Positions 5,082 to 11,748 of a stretch of 11,783 nt of DNA are shown here, in pieces. The position numbers and the translations under genes are program-made. The stretch comes from an uncultured Bacilli bacterium (GTDB lineage Bacteria > Bacillota_I > Bacilli_A > RF39 > UBA660), in NCBI GenBank assembly GCA_947588795.1, contig CANPZJ010000020.1, positions 1 to 11,783 on the forward strand, written 5' to 3'. Under the pieces are notes generated by a model. It ran no database searches, was not told where the DNA came from, and saw only the letters and a list, made by a program, of their open reading frames with translations. Every line of letters starts with the position of its first letter. The first letter of the stretch is position 1.

Positions 5082-5243
5082 TCAACTACAATATTTTTTA
5101 TCATCTTTTGTAGTTGTTAAGAATTTCTTAACAATTACTTTTTCAACTAACTCACCACTTTCAAAAATATTTTTCATGTGTAATGAAATATTATTTTTTG
5201 TTGTATCAAACAATTTAGCAAGTTCATTTTGGCTTATCCACAT
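5082..5243 (-). pseudogene. RhuM-family (Fic-associated virulence protein type) gene remnant
   Basis: A minus-strand frame of 53 residues begins MWISQNELAKLFDTTKNNIS and continues with LHMKNIFESGELVEKV and VKKFLTTTKDDKKY before a stop. This matches the conserved N-terminal DNA-binding part of RhuM proteins (WL-x-Q-x-x-MAELF, x-T-x-x-NIS-x-HIKNIF-x-x-GEL, VV-x-x-FLTTA-x-DGK-x-Y). Complete RhuM proteins are several hundred residues long. Here the frame stops (TGA 5265-5267) just upstream of the matching part and again right after KKYC, so only a core of about 50 residues remains. Such genes occur in accessory, mobile or phage-linked DNA, so this marks a past insertion. The 3' break coincides with inverted repeats at 5083-5134. 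It has no visible ribosome site and is probably not expressed. Confidence 0.75.
5083..5134. repeat. Adjacent inverted repeats at the broken 3' end of the RhuM remnant
   Basis: CAACTACAA (5083-5091) is mirrored by TTGTAGTTG (5108-5116). Overlapping it, TTGTTAAGAA (5114-5123) and TTCTTAACAA (5125-5134) form a 21-bp palindrome around one base. The first pair contains the stop codon that ends the remnant. The remaining intergenic sequence, 5244-5298, holds nothing I can identify except a short AT-only inverted repeat. Confidence 0.7.
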
Positions 5244-5298
5244 TATATCATAGTTATTTAAGTATCAACTTTATAACCAATTATGTGATAATTAATTC

Positions 5299-5874
5299 TT
5301 ATTTCGTTAAAGTATTTTCTATAATGTCTCTTACTTCATAAATTCTTCTATTTAAAAATTCAGGATGATCTTTTATCCATTTTTTATTTAACGGTGATGG
5401 ATGAGGAAGAACAATTGCTAATTTTCCATTCCATATATTATTCTTAAAAACTAAATCTTCATAATTCTCATTTGGAAAAAACATTTTTGCTGCTTTAGAA
5501 CCTATAAAAATATATATTTCATTATTTAGTATTTTTAATTCTTTTTCTACCCATTTATTAAAACAACATTTTGGTGGTTGTTTATCATTACCATTTTTAT
5601 CTTTTCCTGGATAACAATGTGCTAAAGCACCAATAAAAAAATTATCTTGATTGTAAAAAACATCATCACTTATATGATACCATTCATATTTTAAAGTTTT
5701 TCCACTAATATCAGTAAATGGTTTCATACTATTATGAACATTATTTGAAGGCGCTTGGCTTATTTGAACTATCTTTGAATTTTGTTTTCCCCAAAATATT
5801 GGATGTGGTTCAAAGCCAAATTTTTCTTTACAATATTTACAATTTTCAATTTCTTTTTTTAATTCATTAAACAT
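5299..5874 (-). CDS. Uracil-DNA glycosylase superfamily protein (Fe-S type)
   Basis: A 191-residue member of the UDG superfamily, probably a base-excision repair enzyme that removes uracil from DNA. QISQAPS (37-43) is the first active-site motif and HPSPLN (158-163) the second, DNA-loop motif. Four cysteines are placed as in the iron-sulfur-containing families: C12 and C15 (CKYC), C87 (HCYPGK) and C103 or C104 before the NKWVEKEL helix. KPFTDISGKTL (51-61) corresponds to the usual GRPFVGPAGQLL. The divergent motifs place it outside the classical Ung family, and its exact substrate range is uncertain. I chose ATG 5874 because GAGG sits 6-7 bases before it; an ATG at 5886 lies upstream of that site. 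It is a single-gene unit. Confidence 0.85.
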   Translation of the reverse strand: MFNELKKEIENCKYCKEKFGFEPHPIFWGKQNSKIVQISQAPSNNVHNSMKPFTDISGKTLKYEWYHISDDVFYNQDNFFIGALAHCYPGKDKNGNDKQPPKCCFNKWVEKELKILNNEIYIFIGSKAAKMFFPNENYEDLVFKNNIWNGKLAIVLPHPSPLNKKWIKDHPEFLNRRIYEVRDIIENTLTK

Positions 5875-5903
5875 AGTAAACCTCATTTAAAATTTCTTAC
5901 ATT

Positions 5904-5909
5904 AGTATA
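5904..5909 (-). promoter_or_regulatory. Extended -10 for the UDG-family gene
   Basis: TATACT on the minus strand preceded by TGA makes an extended -10. The -35 at 17 bases (TTAATA) is poor. The start point would be about 23 bases before the ATG at 5874. Confidence 0.4.
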
Positions 5910-5930
5910 TCATATTTCAAAAATTATATT

Positions 5931-5951
5931 AAAAAAAAGAGCATACGCTCT
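5931..5951 (-). terminator. Terminator of the secE-nusG operon
   Basis: On the minus strand, AGAGC and GCTCT pair around GTAT (5938-5951), followed by a run of T (5931-5937). Two bases of the nusG TAG stop lie in the stem, so termination is immediate and nusG is not transcribed on into ribosomal protein genes. Confidence 0.85.
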
Positions 5952-6486
5952 AATTTTTACTAACTTGGAATAATTCAACATCAACAGATGTTTCTTGCCC
6001 AAATAAATCAATGATAATGTTAAGACGATTATTTTCAAGGTCAATATTATCAACTTTACCCATCATACCTTTGAATGGTCCATCAATAATACTTACACTA
6101 TCACCAACTTTTAAATCATCTTCAACATTAACACGGCTCATACCCATATTAACTAAAATACGATCTATTTCTTGTGGAAGTAATGGCGTAGGTTTAGCAC
6201 CTTTACCAGATGAACCAATAAATCCAGTTACACCTGGGGTATTTCTTACTATATACCACGCTTCATCAGACATAATCATTTCCACTAAAATATAGCCTGG
6301 GAACATCTTTTTAATTTTTTCTTTTTTTACACCATCTTTAACTTCAACTTCTTTAGTTTCCGGTATAACTATTCTAAAGATATAATCTTGCATTCCCATT
6401 GATTCAATTTTTGCTTCTAGTTTTTCTTTAACCTTTTGTTCATGTCCTGAATAAGTGTTAACAACATACCATAATTTTTCGCCCAT
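5950..6486 (-). CDS. nusG: Transcription termination/antitermination factor NusG
   Basis: The 178-residue protein binds RNA polymerase and modulates pausing and Rho- or ribosome-linked elongation. The N-terminal NGN domain starts with WYVVNTYSGHEQKVKEKL (6-23) and includes KKMFPGYILVEM and WYIVRNTPGVTGFIG. The C-terminal KOW domain follows from about residue 122 (LKVGDSVSIIDGPFKGMMGK onward). Length and both domains are complete. Its ATG overlaps the secE stop by one base (TAATG), the usual secE-nusG coupling, with AAGGGG upstream inside secE. In many bacteria rplK and rplA follow; here a terminator follows at once. Confidence 0.97.
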   Translation of the reverse strand: MGEKLWYVVNTYSGHEQKVKEKLEAKIESMGMQDYIFRIVIPETKEVEVKDGVKKEKIKKMFPGYILVEMIMSDEAWYIVRNTPGVTGFIGSSGKGAKPTPLLPQEIDRILVNMGMSRVNVEDDLKVGDSVSIIDGPFKGMMGKVDNIDLENNRLNIIIDLFGQETSVDVELFQVSKN

Positions 6487-6770
6487 TAGTTAAACAACCC
6501 CTTTATATATGCTAAAATAACATTTAATAGTTCAAAGAACGCTACTAAAATGATGCAGAATACAATTGTGGCAATTGTATATTTAACTATTTCTTTAGCA
6601 TCAGGCCATTTAACTAATTTTAGTTCTTTTTTAACGCCTTTAATATAACTTTCTTTTTTTACTTTTTTCTCTTTTGGTTTCTTGTTATTTGTTTTTTTAG
6701 CTATCTTTGTCTTTTTTTCTTTAACATTTTTTACTTCTTTTGTTTTTTCTTCTTTTTCTTTTTTTGCCAT
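6486..6770 (-). CDS. secE: Preprotein translocase subunit SecE
   Basis: The 94-residue protein is the small essential subunit of the SecYEG channel. The first 45 residues are almost entirely Lys, Glu and Val/Asn, a long charged extension seen in low-GC Bacilli and Mollicutes. The conserved core follows: YIKGVKKELKLVKWPDAKEI with the invariant KWP, then one membrane helix (about 66-90). I chose ATG 6770 because GGAGG lies 5 bases before it. An in-frame ATG at 6782 would place that ribosome site inside the gene. rpmG, often found directly upstream in Bacilli, is absent. Confidence 0.95.
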   Translation of the reverse strand: MAKKEKEEKTKEVKNVKEKKTKIAKKTNNKKPKEKKVKKESYIKGVKKELKLVKWPDAKEIVKYTIATIVFCIILVAFFELLNVILAYIKGLFN

Positions 6771-6798
6771 TTTAACCTCCATTAAAACTTTTGCAATT

Positions 6799-6816
6799 AA
6801 AAAACACTTTCGTGTT
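6799..6816 (-). promoter_or_regulatory. Hairpin at the 5' end of the secE-nusG transcript
   Basis: On the minus strand AACAC and GTGTT pair around a GAAA tetraloop and run into six T. The start predicted from the promoter upstream falls directly at the hairpin, so it would cap the mRNA. It looks like a small terminator and may instead stop read-through from the PLP-enzyme operon. Confidence 0.5.
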
Positions 6817-6823
6817 CATTAAT

Positions 6824-6852
6824 AATATAGCATAGTTAACTTGATAGTGCAA
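6824..6852 (-). promoter_or_regulatory. Promoter of secE-nusG
   Basis: On the minus strand TTGCAC (6847-6852) and TATATT (6824-6829) are spaced by 17 bases, and TGC before the -10 makes it an extended one. Transcription would start near 6817. Confidence 0.75.
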
Positions 6853-6862
6853 GCAAAATCAG

Positions 6863-8122
6863 TTATTTTTTTATTATTTTACTAACTGCAGTCATTAAAG
6901 CAATTTTCCCATATTCATAAGATAAACTACCTTGTTGATATGCAATATACGGACTCCTTAATGGTCCATCACAAGATATTTCAATAGATGATCCTTGCGT
7001 AAATGAACCAGACGCCATAATTATTTCATCATCATATCCTGGCATTGGAGTTGGTATGGGTTTAGAGTTAGCATCAATGGCAGAAGATGCTTGAATTCCT
7101 TCACAATAGGAAATTAAATCATCACGATTACCAAAAATTATACTTTCAACTATATCTGCTCTACTATCATTATATCTTGGCTCTACTTTATAACCTAATT
7201 CTTCTAAAACTTTACTAGTAAGAATTGCTACCTTTAGACTACTAGCAACTACAGAAGGTGCTTCGTATAATCCAAGTAAGAATGATTTATTAAAATTTAA
7301 GGATGGGCCAATTTCTTTACCTTCACCAGGGACAGTTAATCTTTCAGCAACTAACTTTATTAAATCTTTTTTACCTGTGACATAACCCCCACTTGAAGCA
7401 ATACCACCACCCAAATTTTTAATAAGTGAACCAACTATAATATCAGCTCCAACTTGAAGTGGAGTCTCACCTTCAACAAATTCACAATAACAGTTATCAA
7501 CCATAATAATTATATCTTTATTTATATCTTTAATAAATTTAATTACTTTAGTAAGTTTATCAATTGTAATACTTTTTCTTGCAGAATATCCTTTACTTCT
7601 TTGAATAGTTATAACTTTAACTTTATTATTATTTAAATATTCTTTTATTTTATCATAATCAAAATCATCATTAACTAAATCTATTTGAGCATAATTTATA
7701 CCAAAAGACTTCAAAGAACTAGCATTTTCTTTTATGCCAATAACTTCATGTAAAGTATCATATGGAATACCACTTATACTAAGTATAGTATCATTCGGTC
7801 TAAGTAAACCAAACAAAGTAATAGTTAGAGCATGTGTTCCAGATATTATTTGACTTCTAACTAGAGCATCTTCACCACCTAAAATACTGGCAAAAATTCT
7901 TTCTATTTTATCCCTACCTATATCACTATAACCATAACCAGTTGATGTATTAAAATCATTTTCTGATACATTTTCTTTATTAAAAGCTATAATTACTTTT
8001 AAACTATTTAAAAATTCTAAATCATCAATATTTTGATAAATATCTTGTAATTCTTTTTCACATTTTAAAACTAAATTCTTAACTTTTTCATCTATGTTAA
8101 AATATTCTAAATATTTATTCAT
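6863..8122 (-). CDS. Alr/YnbB family PLP enzyme ('methionine gamma-lyase family', aluminium resistance protein)
   Basis: The 419-residue protein belongs to the PLP-dependent transferase fold, in the family named for aluminium resistance (PF06838, Bacillus YnbB). Typical family segments are FNTSTGYGYSDIGRDKIE (57-74), the PLP-phosphate region RSQIISGTHA (89-98), QRSKGYSARKS (174-184), the ring-contacting Asp in VDNCYCEFVE (208-217) and the Schiff-base lysine K235 in GSLIKNLGGG (231-240). Length is normal. Homology suggests C-S lyase chemistry on sulfur amino acids, but the physiological substrate of the family is not firmly known. I chose ATG 8122, which overlaps the upstream SDR gene by 8 bases (ATGAATAA); a GTG at 8131 is possible. 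The two genes are co-transcribed. Confidence 0.9.
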   Translation of the reverse strand: MNKYLEYFNIDEKVKNLVLKCEKELQDIYQNIDDLEFLNSLKVIIAFNKENVSENDFNTSTGYGYSDIGRDKIERIFASILGGEDALVRSQIISGTHALTITLFGLLRPNDTILSISGIPYDTLHEVIGIKENASSLKSFGINYAQIDLVNDDFDYDKIKEYLNNNKVKVITIQRSKGYSARKSITIDKLTKVIKFIKDINKDIIIMVDNCYCEFVEGETPLQVGADIIVGSLIKNLGGGIASSGGYVTGKKDLIKLVAERLTVPGEGKEIGPSLNFNKSFLLGLYEAPSVVASSLKVAILTSKVLEELGYKVEPRYNDSRADIVESIIFGNRDDLISYCEGIQASSAIDANSKPIPTPMPGYDDEIIMASGSFTQGSSIEISCDGPLRSPYIAYQQGSLSYEYGKIALMTAVSKIIKK

Positions 8123-8807
8123 TTTTACCACTCATTCTAACTATATCGCCACTTCTAATATCATCATTAATAATTATTTCTAATATTTTTAAAGCAACAT
8201 TTTCTTTTTTAATTAATTCTTTTTGTCCTACTCTATCCATTTCCTCTTTTAAATAATTAGGATCCATTTCGAGTACTGCATCCGTATCAACCCAATTAGG
8301 TGCTAGTGCACATATTTTTAAATTAGGTAATCTTTCTGCCATATTTTTAACTAAATTCTCCACTCCAGCTTTACTAGATGCATAATCCATACTTAAAATA
8401 TTATAAGTATCAGTGGCATCAGTTGATGATAAATTGATGATTACTCCCCTACTCATTATTTTCGATGCCTCTTTCATAAGTAAAAAACAACCAACTAAAT
8501 TAACATCTAAAACTCTCATAAATTCATCTTTAGTTTTAGCATATATATCATTTGCAATATCAATTGCACTACAATTTACAACTACATCTAATTTTTCGTG
8601 TTTACACTTTATGTAATTCATTAATTCATTTATACTATCTTCACTTGTTACATCACAATAGTAAGTATCAATTAATTCATTATTTATTTTTTTATTATGG
8701 TATGTAGCAATTACGGTTGCTCCATACTCGTGTAAAATATTAATTAAAGTACTGCCTATACCACTGGTGCCACCCACAACTAAAACAACTAAGCCATCTA
8801 AATTCAT
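8115..8807 (-). CDS. Short-chain dehydrogenase/reductase (SDR)
   Basis: A 230-residue classical-type SDR, an NAD(P)-dependent oxidoreductase. The dinucleotide motif is GGTSGIG (12-18), D52-V53 contacts the adenine, VNCSA (77-81) replaces the usual NNAG, N103 is present, and the catalytic set is S127 or S128, Y142 and K146 (YASSK). The substrate cannot be told. FabG-like reductases are the closest general type, but the altered NNAG motif speaks against fabG itself. A strong AGGAGG ribosome site (8813-8818) precedes ATG 8807. It overlaps the Alr/YnbB-type gene downstream by 8 bases, implying coupled production and perhaps related metabolism. Confidence 0.9.
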   Translation of the reverse strand: MNLDGLVVLVVGGTSGIGSTLINILHEYGATVIATYHNKKINNELIDTYYCDVTSEDSINELMNYIKCKHEKLDVVVNCSAIDIANDIYAKTKDEFMRVLDVNLVGCFLLMKEASKIMSRGVIINLSSTDATDTYNILSMDYASSKAGVENLVKNMAERLPNLKICALAPNWVDTDAVLEMDPNYLKEEMDRVGQKELIKKENVALKILEIIINDDIRSGDIVRMSGKNE

Positions 8808-8823
8808 AAATGCCTCCTAAACA

Positions 8824-8858
8824 AAGTATATTATATACTTAATTTAAGGCTGTTGCAA
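8824..8858 (-). promoter_or_regulatory. Promoter of the SDR-PLP enzyme operon with an overlapping palindrome
   Basis: On the minus strand TTGCAA (8853-8858) and TATAAT (8830-8835) are 17 bases apart. The -35 lies in the last codons of the upstream membrane-protein gene. The -10 sits in a perfect 17-bp palindrome (8824-8840; arms AAGTATAT and ATATACTT around one base), a plausible operator for a dimeric repressor. The palindrome reading is inference. Confidence 0.6.
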
Positions 8859-9336
8859 TTATATCACCTATAAAAAGATTATTTAAAATATTTAATAATT
8901 TAGTTATCTTTTCTTTTGAAAATACTTGTAGTATTTTATTTACTAAAGGTTCAAATAGATAAGTTACAATTAAGCCACCAATACCAAAACAAAAAGCACT
9001 AAGTAGACATACTAAACCATCAATATTAAACAATCTTCCAGTATAATCCCAAAGGCGCATTTTAAATACTTTTAGTAAAAATAAACCAGATGTATATTCT
9101 AAAATACCAGTTATTAAAAATGATAAAGTAAAAATAATTAAAGGCTTATCTTTATATTTATTAATAAGTAATATAAGTAAAGAACCTATGCCATAAATTG
9201 GAAGCCATGGACCAGATAAAAAGCCATGACTAAATATTTTACCTGTATTAATATAGCATAATATAAGTTCATAAATATAACCAAAAATACTTGATAAATA
9301 AAATAATAAACCTATTTTTATCACTAAATCATCCAT
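8839..9336 (-). CDS. PF06541-type putative ABC-transporter permease-like membrane protein
   Basis: A membrane protein of 165 residues with about four to five hydrophobic segments. The family pattern is clear: FGYIYELILCYINTGKIFSH near the N-terminus, then GFLSGPWLPIYGIGSLL, GILEYTSGLFLLKVFKMRLW with WDYTGRLFNIDG, and a final GLVCLLSAFCFGIGGL helix. These motifs (F-x-G-x-x-x-E, GF-x-x-GP-x-x-PIYG, EYxxG, WDYS/T) define the family annotated as a putative ABC transporter permease. No ATPase is adjacent and the function is unknown. The ribosome site is not distinct. I prefer ATG 9336 over GTG 9345. It ends at the promoter of the SDR operon and has no terminator of its own. Confidence 0.8.
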   Translation of the reverse strand: MDDLVIKIGLLFYLSSIFGYIYELILCYINTGKIFSHGFLSGPWLPIYGIGSLLILLINKYKDKPLIIFTLSFLITGILEYTSGLFLLKVFKMRLWDYTGRLFNIDGLVCLLSAFCFGIGGLIVTYLFEPLVNKILQVFSKEKITKLLNILNNLFIGDIIATALN

Positions 9337-9444
9337 ATTTATCACAATATTAGTATTAACTAAAATTAAAGATAAATATAGCCAAAAACTGTCATTATAA
9401 TTTTGTATTTATTTTCAAATAATAAAGTTAGAAAGGATGATTTT

Positions 9445-9675
9445 ATGACTAATGAAGAATATAAATTAGCCCCAGATATTTTAACAAATAAAGATTTAGA
9501 TTATTTAAAAGATATCTTTGGGTGGCATCATACTGCATATAAAGTATGTGAAGATGCCCTTACTAATATAGCAGATAGAAAAGTTGAAAAAGTAGTATCA
9601 GATTGTTCTAAATTATTCTATCAAAATATGCAAAAAGTATTAAAAATATTGGAAGAAGGAAACACAAATGAATAA
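9445..9675 (+). CDS. Small Coat F/ferritin-like helical protein
   Basis: A 76-residue helical protein starting MTNEEYKLAPDILTNKDLDY, followed by KDIFGWHHTAYKVCEDAL and a second helix with a conserved-looking VVSDCSKLFYQNMQKV. In Firmicutes, short proteins of this type are encoded directly upstream of Coat F-domain proteins and carry a half ferritin-like fold; I infer the same from the neighbour. I chose ATG 9445, preceded by AAAGGATG, over an upstream ATG at 9403 with no ribosome site. A TATAAT lies at 9396-9401 but has no good -35. The stop overlaps the next gene by 8 bases. Confidence 0.65.
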   Translation: MTNEEYKLAPDILTNKDLDYLKDIFGWHHTAYKVCEDALTNIADRKVEKVVSDCSKLFYQNMQKVLKILEEGNTNE

Positions 9676-9985
9676 TAATAAAATATGTAATCCAAAAAAA
9701 GAAGTACCAACTGGTATATCTTTAAATGATCAAGATTATATGACTATTTTGTTATCGCATTTAAAGGAACTTACTAAAAATATGACGGTAGCTATAACTG
9801 AAGCATCACATGAAAAATTATACAAAGATTATAAAAAAATGTATGATGCTCTAGCTGATGCCCAAAGAAAAAGTTATGAGTTAATGTTTTATTTAGGTTG
9901 GTATAGTTTAGAAAAAGCAACTGATACAAAAATAGATAATTTAGCTAGTGAATTACAAACACAAATAGATAATTTAGAAAATTAA
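9668..9985 (+). CDS. Coat F domain (CotF-like) protein
   Basis: The 105-residue protein shows the Coat F pattern: LNDQDYMTILLSHLKELTKN (24-43), then AITEASHEKLYKDYKKMYDA, and the C-terminal YELMFYLGWYSLEKA, which matches the MF-x-x-GWY-x-x-E-A ending of spore coat protein F relatives. The fold is a ferritin-like helical bundle without obvious metal ligands. Family members occur in the spore coat but also in many firmicutes not known to sporulate, so a spore role is not implied. The ATG lies in the 8-base overlap ATGAATAA with the upstream gene and has GGAAGAAGGA before it. A terminator follows immediately. Confidence 0.8.
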   Translation: MNNNKICNPKKEVPTGISLNDQDYMTILLSHLKELTKNMTVAITEASHEKLYKDYKKMYDALADAQRKSYELMFYLGWYSLEKATDTKIDNLASELQTQIDNLEN

Positions 9986-10008
9986 AAGGAAGATTGCCTC
10001 TTCCTTTT
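9984..10008. terminator. Bidirectional terminator between convergent genes
   Basis: AAAAGGAAGA (9984-9993) pairs with TCTTCCTTTT (9999-10008) around 5 bases, with an A-run on one side and a T-run on the other. The stop codon of the Coat F gene and that of the minus-strand gene both fall in its arms. Confidence 0.9.
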
Positions 10009-10468
10009 AATATTTAATATTTTCTAATATATTATCTATTTCTGATTGATAATCTTTATCACTAGCAATAAATATTAATGTATTTTTAACTCTTGATATA
10101 ACTATATATTCTTTTTCTGAGATAGCAACAGTTTTAGATAATATTGCATTAGTAGTTTCTTTATTATTAGAATCGCTTGTTATATAATCAGCAATATGAT
10201 CATAATATTCATTATATATTTTTTTGGCTTCACTTTCATCTTTAAATTCATAATATTCTATTTTAAATGGTACATCTTCTTTCGTTGCTACTAAATAAGT
10301 GTCCGCTTCATATTTTGGCGTTTCTGAATCACTAATAGTATAACCTAAAGCTCCAAAATGTTCTTGAAAATCTTTAGGTTTTAATAAATTATAAAAACCA
10401 CAACCAACTGTTATTATACAAACTATAATAATTATAACAATTCCTAATATTACACTTTTATTCTTCAT
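10007..10468 (-). CDS. Small membrane-anchored or lipoprotein-like protein, unknown function
   Basis: A 153-residue protein with a basic start and one strong hydrophobic segment (about 6-23) ending in VGCGFYNLL. The VGC could serve as a lipobox, but Thr stands where Leu/Val/Ile is expected, so an uncleaved anchor is equally possible. The extracytoplasmic part has mixed helix and strand character, with an ExxY-rich stretch (KIEYYEFKDESEAKKIYNEY) and no recognised catalytic motif. I chose ATG 10468, preceded by AAAGGAGAG; an upstream in-frame ATG at 10492 lacks such a site. It overlaps the DUF1292-like gene by 11 bases and is the last gene of the operon. Confidence 0.65.
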   Translation of the reverse strand: MKNKSVILGIVIIIIVCIITVGCGFYNLLKPKDFQEHFGALGYTISDSETPKYEADTYLVATKEDVPFKIEYYEFKDESEAKKIYNEYYDHIADYITSDSNNKETTNAILSKTVAISEKEYIVISRVKNTLIFIASDKDYQSEIDNILENIKY

Positions 10469-10700
10469 TTTTCTCTCCTTTATGTTTATCATAGAACATA
10501 GACATTACTTCTTCAAATTCATCTTCAGTATCAAGTTTTATTAAATATTCTCTGTCTTCTTTCTTTATTACTTTTCTAATAGCTATATCTTGTTCATCAT
10601 CTTTATTAACAAGTACTAGATATTTGTTATTTTCATTTAATAAAGTATCCACTACTAAATAATTAAGATTATTTTCTAAAGTAATAACATCAATATTCAT
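10458..10700 (-). CDS. DUF1292 family protein (YrzB-like)
   Basis: An 80-residue acidic protein with the DUF1292 pattern: ITLENNLNYLVVDTLLNENN near the start, then YLVLVNKDDEQDIAIRKV, and an acidic tail EDEFEEVMSMFYDKH (compare LEDE-x-EF-x-x-V-x-x-x-F). The biochemical function of the family is unknown; Bacillus members are often next to yrrK/yrzL-type genes, which is not the case here. I chose ATG 10700, one base into the TGA of the upstream gene, with GGAGG 9 bases upstream; TTG 10703 is the alternative. Confidence 0.75.
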   Translation of the reverse strand: MNIDVITLENNLNYLVVDTLLNENNKYLVLVNKDDEQDIAIRKVIKKEDREYLIKLDTEDEFEEVMSMFYDKHKGEKNEE

Positions 10701-11692
10701 CAACTTCTACCTCCAAATCCATCTTTTTGTTCTTCAACTAAATTTTTTATTTTTTTATTATTTTCTTTATATAAATTATTGCCTAAATTATGATATTTAT
10801 CCATCATTTCTCTTAATGTTACTTTAGCTTCGCCAGTTAATTTTTCATATTTATTAGCTTTTTGATATTCTTCAATAGCACTTCTATAATTCTCATAATC
10901 AGTACTACCGATTTTTATTTCACCACTTGTTTCAAGCATATTTAAAATATAATTTAAAAATGAACTATTTAATTTAGTATTTAGCAATTCAAAAAATGCT
11001 TCATCATTTGCCATATATTTTTGCAAATAGCCCCAAGTTTCACTTAATTTATCTATTCTATTAAATTGAATATTATAATATGTATCAAAAATAGTAATAT
11101 CAAATAAAGATGGATCTTTTATACAAACATCAATTATATTATTAGCTAAAGACTCTGATTGTGATATAAATTCATTAGTATTAGGATCCTTGTTTTCTAG
11201 TGCACTTTGATATACTATATTGCTTTTACTATCATAAATATCACTACCAACTTCACTAGCCAAATATCCTAAATTGGCAGAAGTTTCACTTTTCATTTTT
11301 TCTTCTTCGAACTCATAATTTTTTATACCTAATATAGTTACAGTAGCTGCTAAACCAGTGATTAATATAATAAAGCGTTTAATTTCATCTTTACTTATAG
11401 AATGTTTAAATGATTTTAAAGGAACTTCTGCTCTTTCTTCATCTTTTTGCCTTACACTTTTAAGTTCAACTAACTTAGCTTGGGCTCTTTTTTGAATATA
11501 GTCATCTGCTTTTCCTTGTAATAAATCTTCTTTAGTATATTTTTGCTCCATAATTAAATATTTAGCAATATTTTTAGCTTGTTCTAAACTAAAAGTATAA
11601 TCACTTTTCCCCAATATATATTCTGCTACTTTAGTATAATCACTATTTTTATTAACAATATCTAACATTTTATCAACATCAATATTAATCAA
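10700..11692 (-). CDS. Single-pass membrane protein of unknown function
   Basis: I do not recognise this 330-residue protein. Residues 1-100 are charged and helical (KYLIMEQKYTKEDLLQGKAD, then a Lys/Arg/Glu-rich linker). One membrane helix spans about 105-123 (FIILITGLAATVTILGI), and about 205 residues of mostly helical, polar sequence follow. With the basic linker before the helix, the N-terminal part is probably cytoplasmic and the C-terminal part outside. There is no enzyme motif, signal peptidase site or cysteine pair. The start is TTG 11692, supported by GGGTGAT 6 bases before it; no ATG occurs until residue 9. It is the first gene of a three-gene operon with the DUF1292-like and the anchored small protein. 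Confidence 0.75.
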   Translation of the reverse strand: MINIDVDKMLDIVNKNSDYTKVAEYILGKSDYTFSLEQAKNIAKYLIMEQKYTKEDLLQGKADDYIQKRAQAKLVELKSVRQKDEERAEVPLKSFKHSISKDEIKRFIILITGLAATVTILGIKNYEFEEEKMKSETSANLGYLASEVGSDIYDSKSNIVYQSALENKDPNTNEFISQSESLANNIIDVCIKDPSLFDITIFDTYYNIQFNRIDKLSETWGYLQKYMANDEAFFELLNTKLNSSFLNYILNMLETSGEIKIGSTDYENYRSAIEEYQKANKYEKLTGEAKVTLREMMDKYHNLGNNLYKENNKKIKNLVEEQKDGFGGRS

Positions 11693-11719
11693 TTAAATCA
11701 CCCACTATAGCCTATTATT

Positions 11720-11748
11720 AATATACTATTTAAACTTAAACAATACAA
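11720..11748 (-). promoter_or_regulatory. Promoter of the three-gene membrane-protein operon
   Basis: On the minus strand TTGTAT (11743-11748) and TATATT (11720-11725) are spaced by 17 bases, placing the start about 20 bases before the TTG start codon. Confidence 0.55.

Noticed and set aside
9393..9402. Sporulation sigma-K type promoter before the Coat F pair
   Set aside because: The bases read CATTATAATT instead of CATA-x-x-x-TA and there is no AC box at the right distance.
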